Shown here one piece after another: positions 35,263 to 43,876 of a DNA stretch of 64,000 nt (within the stretch, counting starts at the first letter, position 1; the number at the start of each line of letters is the position of its first letter). Location: positions 1,323,501-1,387,500 of the forward strand of contig JAWKLZ010000003.1 in assembly GCA_041392475.1 (NCBI GenBank), in the 5' to 3' direction. The notes under the pieces are model-generated. The model had not been told where the DNA came from, ran no database searches, and was given only the letters and a program-made list of their open reading frames with translations. Made by a program: the position numbers and the translations under genes. Source of the stretch: Chitinophagales bacterium. GTDB lineage: Bacteria > Bacteroidota > Bacteroidia > Chitinophagales > UBA2359.

Positions 35263-36597
35263 TCAAGTGGTTTGTGAGGCTGTTTGGTGTTTTTGGGGTG
35301 CTACTTTTCCATTGGCACCACGAATAGGGCTTTTCTTCAATGGGTTATTGGAGCAAGATTTTCTTATGTCGTGTTTTTTGGGTGAGGCTCTTGGATTGAA
35401 GTTTCTGATGTTTTTAGCCAACCATTCGTGGTCGGGTTTTTCGATGCTTTTTTCGAATTCGACTGCTCCACATTGCTCACAGGCTGAAAGTTCTATGCCT
35501 AATAAGGCTCGTATGATTTGCAGGGTTGTGCGAACTGTTGCGCCATTTCTTTTGAGCTTTTGGGGGATTTGGTCTTTGATTTTTGTTTGTTTGGCAGAGG
35601 CATGTAAGCCATAGTATCGCAGTCGCTGAAAGTGTCGGGGTGGGAGGTGTTGTAGGAATTGATGGATGAAATTGAGGGGGTCAAAAGTTTTGATTTTTTT
35701 GGGGGCTGCTTGTCCTGCAATTTGATTGCGGTAGTCGTTGTGGATTAATTCTACTTGTTCTTTGGCTTGGTTGAAGGTGAGGGAGGAATTGCTAACGGCT
35801 ATTTTGTTGATGTATCGGCTGAGGTATTCTTCTATGTTTTGGGTATTGACTTGGGGAAGTCCATTGTTTACTACCCAGTTTTTCTTTGCTACTTCGGCGA
35901 GTATTTCTTTCATCATTGGCACTTGTGTGAGTGCTTCTTTTTGAAGGAGTTTTTGAATGCCTTTGAGGTAAGTATCTCTAAATGTTCGGTTGATTTGTCG
36001 GTATCTGGCGAGCTTGTTTTTTCGTTTGGGGTGTTGCCAATTGTTTTGTTTGTCTAAGCCTCCAAAGGTGATAAGTGTATGTAGGTGAACGTGGTATTTC
36101 ATGTCTGCTCCCCATGTGTGTAGGATGGCTATCATGCCTGGGAGTGCTCCGACATTGCAGGGTTCTGCACATACTTTTTGGATGGTTTTCCAGGCACTTT
36201 GGTAGAGCAAGCCATAGAGGATTTTGGGGTTGTTTCGCAGCAATGGGTTTAATTCATGGGGAAGGGTAAAAGTCGCATGGATATAGGGTACGTTCAACAT
36301 GCGACTGCTAATTTTGTCTTGGCTTTTCATTCTTTTAATGCTCTGACAGATGGGGCATTTGCTGTCTCCACAGGATTTGTAAATTCGTTTGGATTCGCCA
36401 CAACTTTTGCATTGAATTAGTATTGCTCCCATGTAGGGAGTGCGGCATTTTCGGATGTTGCGTATGAGTTGGATGGCTCTTTGATTGGGTTGATATTGAG
36501 TGATATAGGCTTCTCCATATTTGCGGAATATTTCTCCTATGCTATTCTGTTGTGGTAGCTTATTTGAAGGGTGGCAATGGGATGGTGAATGCGCCAT
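35263..36597 (-). CDS. IS91-family HUH transposase
   Basis: This 444-residue protein has an N-terminal zinc-binding region (CKSCGESKRIYKSCGDSKCPICQSIKR), the HUH motif in MKYHVHLHTLITFGGL and the downstream RYYGLHASA segment characteristic of the Y1/Y2_Tnp region. It should drive rolling-circle-type transposition. Its start overlaps the end of the recombinase gene by about 60 bp, suggesting coupled translation. The C-terminal 70 residues are basic and low-complexity. Confidence 0.88.
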   Translation of the reverse strand: MAHSPSHCHPSNKLPQQNSIGEIFRKYGEAYITQYQPNQRAIQLIRNIRKCRTPYMGAILIQCKSCGESKRIYKSCGDSKCPICQSIKRMKSQDKISSRMLNVPYIHATFTLPHELNPLLRNNPKILYGLLYQSAWKTIQKVCAEPCNVGALPGMIAILHTWGADMKYHVHLHTLITFGGLDKQNNWQHPKRKNKLARYRQINRTFRDTYLKGIQKLLQKEALTQVPMMKEILAEVAKKNWVVNNGLPQVNTQNIEEYLSRYINKIAVSNSSLTFNQAKEQVELIHNDYRNQIAGQAAPKKIKTFDPLNFIHQFLQHLPPRHFQRLRYYGLHASAKQTKIKDQIPQKLKRNGATVRTTLQIIRALLGIELSACEQCGAVEFEKSIEKPDHEWLAKNIRNFNPRASPKKHDIRKSCSNNPLKKSPIRGANGKVAPQKHQTASQTT

Positions 36598-37403
36598 GAG
36601 TAGGTTTTGACTAAGTGGATGTATCGGGCGGTTGTTTTGAGCTGTTTGTGTCCTAATTGTTTTTGAAGGTACAACAAATCTGTGCCATTTTCAAGGTGGT
36701 GGGTGGCGTAACAGTGGCGAAAGGTGTGTGGACTGACAGTTTTTTGAATGTTGGCTGCTTTGCGGATTTGCTGGATGAGGTGTTGGGCGGAACGGTGGGC
36801 GAGTTGTTCGCCTCGGACTGCTCCGTTGAAGAGGTAGGTGATGGGGCGGTACATTTTATAGTAGTGTCGAAGTAGGAGTAGGAGGCATTCGGGGAGGTCG
36901 ACATAGCGGTCTTTTGCGCCTTTTCCTCTGATAAAGATTTGTTTACGTTGGCCGTCTATGTCGGTGATTTTGAGGTTGAGGGCTTCGGATAGCCGGATGC
37001 CTGTGCCGTAGAGTAGGCAGAGGAAGGCTTGGTGTTTGAGGTTGGGGGCATGGGAAATCATTTTTTCAACGGCTTGTTTGGAGATGATTCGGGGTAGTTG
37101 GCGTTCTTTTCGGGGGCGGGGTATGTGTTCGACATCCCAAGAGAGTTTTTTGACATCTCTGTAATAATGGAGCAGGGCGGAGTAGTCGCCGTTGATGGTT
37201 TGCCACTTCAAGTCTTGGTCGTAGCGATATAGGATGTATCTGCGGGCTTGGCTTTGGTCTAATGGAGTGAGAAAACCTTGTTTGATGCGCCAATGGAGGA
37301 ATTGTTTGAGGGCGCAACCGTAGGATTTTCGGGTGGCTACGCTGTAGTTTTTGAGTTTTAAGTGGTCGTCTAAGGATTGGAGTTCTTCGCTGATGCTTTT
37401 CAT
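36537..37403 (-). CDS. Tyrosine recombinase associated with the IS91 element
   Basis: Start ATG 37403 (MKSISEELQS), 288 residues. It has an N-terminal SAM-like DNA-binding domain and a C-terminal catalytic domain with R in GTGIRLSEAL, K in GKGAKDRYVDL, HTFRH, GHKQLKTTARY and Tyr nucleophile. The extra patch that distinguishes integron integrases, between the KDR and HTFRH segments, is missing. It is therefore not IntI, although it sits at the edge of a cassette array. Similar recombinases accompany many IS91-like elements. Confidence 0.85.
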   Translation of the reverse strand: MKSISEELQSLDDHLKLKNYSVATRKSYGCALKQFLHWRIKQGFLTPLDQSQARRYILYRYDQDLKWQTINGDYSALLHYYRDVKKLSWDVEHIPRPRKERQLPRIISKQAVEKMISHAPNLKHQAFLCLLYGTGIRLSEALNLKITDIDGQRKQIFIRGKGAKDRYVDLPECLLLLLRHYYKMYRPITYLFNGAVRGEQLAHRSAQHLIQQIRKAANIQKTVSPHTFRHCYATHHLENGTDLLYLQKQLGHKQLKTTARYIHLVKTYSWRIHHPIATLQISYHNRIA

Positions 37404-37501
37404 TTTTTGCACTATTTTGGTGTTATTTAATAATGCAAAAATAGCGTAAAAAAATCACGTAATTAAAACATCTTTAATGATTTATGTATTTAGATTTTGT
37501 T

Positions 37502-37634
37502 CAACGGAGCGAGTGTACACGCAGTCGCACCCACGACTACGTGTAGCGAAAGCTCGCTGCTAAGGTACGTACCTTTAAAAATGTAAGTGACTGTGGACCA
37601 GCAATAGTGGGTGCTATTGAGTGTACACAGTGTG
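37502..37634. other. Long attC-like site interrupted by introns I-3/I-4
   Basis: CAACGGAGCGAGTGTACACGC...GTGTACACAGTGTG spans about 130 bases, with internal pairings AGCGAG/CTCGCT and GTGTACAC repeats. The same sequence recurs almost unchanged at 42417-42547, so two cassettes share this site. The gene that belonged to this cassette appears to have been replaced by the IS91 element. Confidence 0.6.
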
Positions 37635-39576
37635 GTGCGCCTTGAATGGTAAATATAACGAAGATTTAGCTTATTGCCTAAAGAATCGTTTGATTTTGTG
37701 AAGAGAAAGCAAAATGTCCAGAGAGTGAAAGTCTCTTACAGGCGGGTGTGACGACTCGAACTGTTAGCAAGCTGCAAGGTGGTTTGGGGCGACCCAAGCA
37801 CTGGAAGTAAGCAGGACTGCAAAGGTCGGTACTGACGAACAGAAACTGGATAAGAGGCTGTATAGGTCGGGTAAGGTAGCCACGCATACTAACGCCCTAA
37901 ACATCAATTATTTGATGCTGTACTTATACAGTAGATTCAGCAGGGATTGACCGAAGGATATTTACCTTACCGAGGGAGGTCTGCAATTGTAAAGACGGAG
38001 GCAACGCATCAGCCGAAGAGCAAACACCGCTTGGTAACAAGCAAGGTGGCAATTGCAGAAGTCAGCAGAAGTCATAGTAATCAGGCACTTGATAGCCAGA
38101 TGAAGGACAGAACATCATTGGTCTTTAATGGACAAAGGTGCAGCGATGCTATGGGTAGTTTCCCAATCGTAACATAGCCTTTGACTAAGCGAGACAACCT
38201 AAACCGATGGAATCAAAATGATAGACATCATCGTAAGCAAACAGAATCTGAACCGAGCTTATCTGCACGTATATCGCAATAAGGGTGGAGCAGGAGTAGA
38301 TAAAATGAGTGTTGAAAACCTCAAAGAGCATCTCCTCCAATATGGCAGCACCTATATCGAGCAAATAAGAGCAGGAAAATATCAAGCCGCTCCAATCAAG
38401 GGCGTATTCATCCCCAAAGGCAAGGGTAAAACCCGATTACTCGGTATTCCCACAGTCACCGATAGGGTGATACAACAAGCACTCCACCAAGTGTTAAGCC
38501 CCATATTTGAGCGAGACTTCCAGCCACACAGTTACGGATTCCGTCCCCACCGCAGCGCACAAGACGCACTGCAACAAAGCCTTTCATATATCAACGAAGG
38601 CTACCAAGACATTGTGGATATAGACTTGAAATCCTTTTTCGATGAAGTACCCCACGATAGATTGATGCAATTGATTTATGAAAAGGTAAAATGTCGATTA
38701 ACCCTAAAGTTAATCCGCACATTCCTACGCAGCCCCATACTAATCAAAGGCAAACTACACAAACGGAGAAAAGGCGTTCCGCAAGGCTCACCCCTCAGTC
38801 CTTTACTCGCCAATATTCTGCTCAACGAGTTAGATAAAGTATTGGAGGAAAGAGGACACCGTTATGTACGGTATGCCGATGATTTCAGTATCTACTTGCG
38901 AAGCAAGAAAGCAGGCTCGTCGAGTGGGAAACAACATCTATGTATTTCTACGAGACAAGCTATGCCTACCCATCAACCGAGAGAAAAGCGGGATTCGTCG
39001 CCCTACGACCTTCAAGATATTGGGATATGGATTTGTTCCAACCTATCAAAAAGGAGAGAAAGGCAAATATCAATTTGTAGTGAAGAAGAAATCTTGGCAA
39101 ACTTTTAAGCAAAAGCTAAAACGACTGACCCAAAAGACGCTTCCTATGAGTTTTGATAAACGGATTACCGAAATCAAACGGTCGATGAAAGGCTGGCTGA
39201 ATTACTTCAAAATGGCATCTATTCACAGCAAGCTGAAGAAGATGGATGAATGGCTGCGAAACCGTTTGAGATACTGTATATGGCACGATTGGAAGAAACC
39301 CGACCGCAAGCGTAAAAACTTGATACGATTGGGAGTCAAACCCGACATGGCATATGCTTGAGCCGTTCAAGAATGGGCGGATGGCGAATCGCCCAAAGCC
39401 CTATTCTTGGCACAACGATTACCCTCAAACGTTTGGAAAGCAGGGGATATGAAAGTCTATTGGACTACTACCATCGGATTAAGCATCAATGATGAACCGC
39501 CGTATACGAGACCCGTATGTACGGTGGTGTGAGAGGTACTCCCGTAGGCAAGCCGCTTACGGGCTACCTACTCGAT
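37635..39576 (+). mobile_element. Group IIC-attC-type intron I-3 with degraded RT
   Basis: It begins GTGCGCCTTGAATGG and ends GGCTACCTACTCGAT, 1942 nt. The layout is the same as I-8: a structured 5' part, RT in domain IV, then domain V (about 39494-39531) and domain VI. A short domain I arm (GAACAGAAACTGGATAAG) is present. It is immediately followed by I-4 in the same orientation. Confidence 0.88.
38218..39492 (+). pseudogene. Group II intron reverse transcriptase, frameshifted
   Basis: The sequence is nearly identical to the RT at 47522. It differs by an extra G near 38905 (AAGCAGGCTCG versus AAGCAGCTCG) just after the YADD motif, and a missing G near 39361 that creates a stop in ...DMAYA. 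Two further single-base differences lie upstream of the start. The first 230 residues, including RT motifs 1-5 (FFDEVPHDRL, PQGSPLSPLL, YVRYADDFSIYL), are open, but no full-length protein can be made. Confidence 0.88.
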
Positions 39577-40340
39577 TGCGCCTTGACTGGTAAATATAAC
39601 GAAGATTTAGCTTATTGCCTAAATAATCGTTTGATTTTGTGAAGAGAAAGCAAAATGTCCAGAGAGTGAAAAGTCTCTTACAGGCGGGTGTGACGACTCG
39701 AACTGTTAGCAAGCTGCAAGGTGGTTTCTCGTGAGGGATGCACTGGAAGTAAGCAGGACTGCAAAGGTCGGTACTGACGAATAGTGAACGAAGAAGAGTT
39801 TCTGAAAGAAACCAAAGACATAGATATGTCTTTGTCGAAGAGAAGAGCAAAGCGGTAGGATACGAGGCTGTATAGGTCGGGTAAGGTAGCCACGCATACT
39901 AACGCCCTAAACATCAATTATTTGATGCTGTACTTATGCAGTAGATTCAGCAGGGATTGACCAAAGGATATTTACCTTACCGAGGGAGGTCTGTAATTGT
40001 AAAGACGGAGGCAACGCATCAGCCTAAGAGCAAACACCGCTTGGTAACAAGCAAGGTGGCAATTGCAGAAGTCAGCAGAGGTCATAGTAGCCGAGTATTG
40101 ATTGCTCATGGTGAAGGACTGAATCTTACCCTTTTGGAAATTCGATAGGGAGCTATGTTGTCATCCATTGCTGTAAAAGCATAGACAGATAGTAGCCCTA
40201 TGTTAAAGTACAAAATAGCTGGTGATGGTGAAAAGAGCATCATCGGAGAAGGGTAGGAAACCGCCGTATACGAGACCCGTATGTACGGTGGTGTGAGAGG
40301 TACTCCCGTAGGCAAGCCGCTTACGGGCTACCTACTCGAT
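39577..40340 (+). mobile_element. ORF-less group IIC-attC-type intron I-4, tandem behind I-3
   Basis: It begins TGCGCCTTGACTGG directly after the CTCGAT of I-3, without the first G, and ends CTACTCGAT, 764 nt. It has the long domain I arm (hairpin AAAGACATAGATATGTCTTT), the CTC-GTGA-GGG hairpin allele, and the ORF-less domain IV block (TAGTAGCCGAGTATTGATTGC ... AGAGCATCATCGGAGAAGG). Domain V and VI are intact. Confidence 0.85.
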
Positions 40341-40356
40341 TATCTGTTTTTTTGTT

Positions 40357-40812
40357 TTAAAAACTTAAGACAAGCCCCAAACCGTTATAAGTGGGTCCAA
40401 AATTTAGACTTCCTGTATCAGCGTTACTATTGTATTTTAATATCGATTTTTTCTTTAAATTATTCGCAGATAAACTAAATCCAGTTGCAACTCCAGCTGA
40501 TCCTAAAACCCCTATTAATGGTACAGTTTGACTTTCATTATTACTTGCTTTGTTGAGTTGCCAGAATAAAAAACCAACTTCAGCACCAAAGGCTATCCAT
40601 CCTATGGTCATATGTTGTTTCGATTTTTGCCACAGTTGATTTGCTTCTGAATCTTTGAGCATTAATGATTCTACTTGCTGTTTTGATATTTGTGAATCAT
40701 CTTGATAATATTTGGTGCTCCAAAAACCTGGGAACATGGTTATTTCTTGGGCATGAATATTATTTGTAAAAATAACAGTTGTTATAATAATGAGTAAATG
40801 TTTAAATTTCAT
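40357..40812 (-). CDS. Hypothetical secreted/membrane cassette protein, 151 aa
   Basis: A signal peptide (LLIIITTVIFTNNIHAQ) is followed by a polar segment and two hydrophobic helices (MTIGWIAFGAEVGFLFW, VPLIGVLGSAGVATGFSL). The product ends LGLVLSF. It resembles small Bacteroidota membrane proteins of unknown role. An AT-rich 180-bp leader lies upstream and may hold a promoter. The cassette start (GTTTAGCCG) and end (CAGATAA) do not complement each other, suggesting a fusion of two cassettes with loss of the site between them. Confidence 0.6.
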   Translation of the reverse strand: MKFKHLLIIITTVIFTNNIHAQEITMFPGFWSTKYYQDDSQISKQQVESLMLKDSEANQLWQKSKQHMTIGWIAFGAEVGFLFWQLNKASNNESQTVPLIGVLGSAGVATGFSLSANNLKKKSILKYNSNADTGSLNFGPTYNGLGLVLSF

Positions 40813-41003
40813 TTTTTTTATTGATTTAATTAATAATTATTTATGTTCTTTTATGCAAGATATTTTAAAGTAATTTAAGTAATTTTCTTTTGGGTTTCTT
40901 GTTATTTTTTCGATAAATGCTTTTCTATTCCTTACAATTATGTCACTTGTTTTAAACTAAAATTCTGATTGATCTTTTTTTTATAGAATTGCAGATCGGT
41001 TTC

Positions 41004-41054
41004 GGCTAAACGGCATAGCCAGCTTTTGCCCGCTAAGGACAGCCATGCTTTGTG
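41004..41054. other. attC-like site interrupted by intron I-5
   Basis: GGCTAAACGGCATAGCCAGC-TTTT-GCCCGCTAAGGACAGCCATGCTTTGT is an imperfect hairpin sharing its centre with the sites at 43814 and 46874. The intron follows TTTGTG. The next base after the intron restores GTTGGC, which pairs partly with GCTAAAC. Confidence 0.65.
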
Positions 41055-41504
41055 GTGCGCCTTGAATGGTAAATATAACGAAGATTTAGCTTATTGCCTA
41101 AATAATCGTTTGATTTTGTGAAGTGAAAGCAAAATGTCCAGAGAGTGAAAGTCTCTTACAGGTGGGTGTGACGACTCGAACTGTTAGCAAGCTGCACAGT
41201 AGAATACTCCGATGAATAATCGGAGGTGGTTTGGGGCGACCCATGCACTGAAGTAAGCAGGACTGCAAAGCATGGCGAAGGACTGAATCTTACCCTTTTG
41301 GAAATTGGATAGGGAGCTATGTTGTCATCCATTGCTGTAAAAGCATAGACAGATAGTAGCCCTATGTTAAAGTACAAAATAGCTGGTGATGGTGAAAAGA
41401 GCATCATCGGAGAAGGGTAGGAAACCGCCGTATACGAGACCCGTATGTACGGTGGTGTGAGAGGTACTCCCGTAGGCAAGCCGCTTACGGGCTACCTACT
41501 CGAT
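41055..41504 (+). mobile_element. Deleted group IIC-attC-type intron I-5 with hairpin insertion
   Basis: It begins GTGCGCC and ends CTACTCGAT but is only 450 nt. The stretch from GGACTGCAAAG to CATGGCGAAGG skips about 300 bases that the full ORF-less copies have. A 27-base insertion at 41197-41223 forms a CTCCGAT-GAATA-ATCGGAG hairpin. Domains V and VI are intact. It probably cannot splice. Confidence 0.82.
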
Positions 41505-41537
41505 TGGCAGTAGTTTTCTTTTCATTTTACTTCTAAT

Positions 41538-42404
41538 TCATATTTTTCGTGATAATTCTCCTTTGCCACAAAGTCCAGTTTTCTCATCGAAGAGAAATAC
41601 AAATTTAATTGAGCTTTTTTTCCAAGGATTTTCAATGGAATATTCAATTGTTTTTCCATTAATTTCATCTACATCATACCAAAACCCTTTCGGAGATTTT
41701 GCCATGAGATAAATTAACTTCCCTTCAAATATTAAATCATTAAAACCATCCCCATTATCATCCTTGATTTTTATCGTCAATTCCTCTGGTTCATAAACTG
41801 CAAGGTCTTGGTGATTGTCGTATGTTCTCAAATCATAATCATAATATCCTTCATAGACATTCTCCAACTTTCCATCTACTACCTTATAAATTTCATGTCC
41901 ACCGTTTCCTCTTGAAGACACTTTTAAAATCAAAAGAAAGGGATTTTCATTCGGTATGATTTCAATCAGTTCATATCTTAAGCCAGAAAATGTTTCGATT
42001 GGTTTTCCATCTTCTGACATTAATATTTGGTATCTCCAAGGAAAAGTAGCCATTGCACCTCCCTTATATTCATATTCTAAAATGACAAAGCTATTCTCTG
42101 AGCCATTGATTTTTATTTTTTTGTATTCATTGATTCTTCCACTCAGTTCGTCCTTTTCTTGAAAATCTACTTCTATTTCAAAGAAGTCAATCATTTCTCT
42201 GATAAATTCAGATGTATCTGCAATTTCAGGAAAGGTAGAAATCATGCTGAATCGTTCATCGAGATTCACTTCATCCACTTTCCTATCTTCACCTACCAAT
42301 GTTTCTTCTTCAACCGTGGTGGTTTGATTAATTGCTTTCTCTGACTCATTGCATTTGAATCCGAGTAGCATTAGTATCAGTGGTATGATGATTGTTTTTT
42401 TCAT
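41538..42404 (-). CDS. Hypothetical cassette lipoprotein, 288 aa
   Basis: An N-terminal signal (IIIPLILMLLGFKC) suggests an atypical lipoprotein. The mature protein is acidic, with repeated short segments such as FVILEYEYKGGAMATFPWRYQILM and IKIKDDNGDGFNDLIFEGKLIYLMAK. The latter contains a DxDGDG-like stretch reminiscent of EF-hand or dockerin-type calcium loops (DDNGDGFND). There is no family assignment. The cassette ends (GTTGGCGGTA / TACTGCCAA) complement each other at nine of ten positions. Confidence 0.6.
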   Translation of the reverse strand: MKKTIIIPLILMLLGFKCNESEKAINQTTTVEEETLVGEDRKVDEVNLDERFSMISTFPEIADTSEFIREMIDFFEIEVDFQEKDELSGRINEYKKIKINGSENSFVILEYEYKGGAMATFPWRYQILMSEDGKPIETFSGLRYELIEIIPNENPFLLILKVSSRGNGGHEIYKVVDGKLENVYEGYYDYDLRTYDNHQDLAVYEPEELTIKIKDDNGDGFNDLIFEGKLIYLMAKSPKGFWYDVDEINGKTIEYSIENPWKKSSIKFVFLFDEKTGLCGKGELSRKI

Positions 42405-42413
42405 TTAATTACC

Positions 42414-42547
42414 GCCAACGGAGCGAGTGTACACGCAGTCGCACCCACGACTACGTGTAGCGAAAGCTCGCTGCTAAGGTACGTACCTTTAAAAATGTAA
42501 GTAACTGTGGACCAGCAATAGTGTGTGCTATTGCATGTACACAGTGT
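42414..42547. other. Long attC-like site interrupted by intron I-6
   Basis: GCCAACGGAGCGAG... to GTGTACACAGTGT, about 97 percent identical by eye to 37502-37634. The intron starts after CAGTGT. Exon joining would give GTGTTAGC, whose GTTAGC partly pairs with GCCAAC. Confidence 0.65.
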
Positions 42548-43308
42548 GTGCGCCTTGAATGGTAAATATAACGAAGATTTAGCTTATTGCCTAAATAATC
42601 GTTTGATTTTGTGAAGTGAAAGCAAAATGTCCAGAGAGTGAAAGTCTCTTACAGGCGGGTGTGACGACTCGAACTGTTAGCAAGCTGCAAGGTGGTTTGG
42701 GGCGACCCATGCACTGAAGTAAGCAGGACTGCAAAGGTCGGTACTGACGAATAGTGAACGAAGAAGAGTTTCTGAAAGAAACCAAAGACATAGATATGTC
42801 TTTGTCGAAGAGAAGAGCAAAGCGGTAGGATACGAGGCTGTATAGGTCGGGTAAGGTAGCACATCATACTAACGCCCAAAACGTTGCGGAAGCAATGAGT
42901 ACCTATACAGTAGATTCAGCAGGGATTGACCAAAGGATATTTACCTTACCGAGGGAGGTCTGTAATTGTAAAGACGGAGGCAACGCATCAGCCTAAGAGC
43001 AAACACCGCTTGGTAACAAGCAAGGTGGCAATTGCAGAAGTCAGCAGAGGTCATAGTAGCCGAGTATTGATTGCTCATGGCGAAGGACTGAATCTTACCC
43101 TTTTGGAAATTGGATAGGGAGCTATGTTGTCATCCATTGCTGTAAAAGCATAGACAGATAGTAGCCCTATGTTAAAGTACAAAATAGCTGGTGATGGTGA
43201 AAAGAGCATCATCGGAGATGGGTAGGAAACCGCCGTATACGAGACCCGTATGTACGGTGGTGTGAGAGGTACTCCGTAGGCAAGCCGCTTACGGGCTACC
43301 TACTCGAT
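42548..43308 (+). mobile_element. ORF-less group IIC-attC-type intron I-6
   Basis: GTGCGCCTTGAATGG to CTACTCGAT, 761 nt, with no RT. It has the long domain I arm, the GGG-GCGA-CCC hairpin allele, the ORF-less domain IV block, domain V and domain VI. One C is missing in domain VI (ACTCCGTAGG). It serves as the reference for the compensatory changes seen in I-7. Confidence 0.88.
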
Positions 43309-43313
43309 TAGCA

Positions 43314-43772
43314 TCAGTTTTTATTTTCTATTTGCGTTTTTATCAATTCGTATGTGCATTTACTATAATATGAATATATTCTCAAATAGAGTTGTTGTAA
43401 TCTTTTGTTCATCTTTCCCCAATATCCATATTCAAAACCTTTTTTGGTTGCTCGCATTAATTCAAAGAAATCCGTGCTTACTTTTCTACTTATCATACTT
43501 CCTGTTCTAATCTCATCTTTTTTTGCAAAATCGACAATTGAATTTAGAAAATTTAAAATATGCTTATTTGAAGATTTATATTTTTTTGTAGTTTCAGTCA
43601 AATAGTTGAATTGATTTTCTAAATCGACGAGTAACTCATTTATTTCATTTTTATCATCTACGTTTTTCTTCAATTCGTAAAACATCTTAAGTAATTTTTC
43701 CAATTCAGGTTGAATTTTTTGCATAAAAGACTTAACCTCTTCAATTGACGATATTTCGTGTTTATCTTCCAT
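43314..43772 (-). CDS. Hypothetical helical cassette protein, 152 aa
   Basis: This is a soluble, highly charged helical protein with a probable coiled coil at residues about 18-75 (EKLLKMFYELKKNVDDKNEINELLVDLENQF). There is no known domain. The cassette start GTTAGCATCA and the post-stop TGATGCTA(A) are exact complements over nine bases, so this is a clear single-gene cassette. Its AT-rich composition is typical of cassette genes here. Confidence 0.65.
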   Translation of the reverse strand: MEDKHEISSIEEVKSFMQKIQPELEKLLKMFYELKKNVDDKNEINELLVDLENQFNYLTETTKKYKSSNKHILNFLNSIVDFAKKDEIRTGSMISRKVSTDFFELMRATKKGFEYGYWGKMNKRLQQLYLRIYSYYSKCTYELIKTQIENKN

Positions 43773-43813
43773 TGTTATTTGTTCTTGAAAGCGGGTTTTC
43801 TTTTTTAATTGAT

Positions 43814-43876
43814 GCTAACGGTTTTGTGTAAATGGCGTTGCCAGCTTTTGCTGGCAATGGACATAGATGCATTGTG
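43814..43876. other. attC-like site interrupted by intron I-7
   Basis: GCTAACGGTTTTGTGTAAATGGCGTTGCCAGC-TTTT-GCTGGCAATGGACATAGATGCATTGT. Removing the intron joins CATTGT to TAGCC, restoring GTTAGC. This pairs perfectly with the GCTAAC at the other end. On the minus strand this is a textbook attC of about 67 bases with an unpaired central spacer. Confidence 0.78.

Larger units (their letters stand above)
35117..37500 (-). mobile_element. IS91-family element with a tyrosine recombinase
   Basis: The element carries a HUH transposase and, upstream in the same orientation, a phage-type integrase. The transposase 3' side (oriIS end) abuts GAAC on the plus strand, i.e. GTTC on the element strand, the known IS91 target tetranucleotide. 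There is no terminal inverted repeat or target duplication, as expected. The other end is placed just before 37502, where sequence shared with the attC-like site at 42414 begins, so that boundary is an inference. Confidence 0.7.

Noticed and set aside
36537..37403. Tyrosine recombinase at the array edge as the integron integrase IntI
   Set aside because: It lacks the additional IntI patch between the KDR and HTFRH segments and overlaps an IS91-family transposase gene, so it belongs to that element.
39957..40148. Repeated small proteins of 60-76 residues (e.g. MTKGYLPYRGRS..., MPTGVPLTPPYIR...) in every intron copy
   Set aside because: They are translations of structured intron RNA on both strands; their conservation follows the RNA stems and base-pair changes, not codons.
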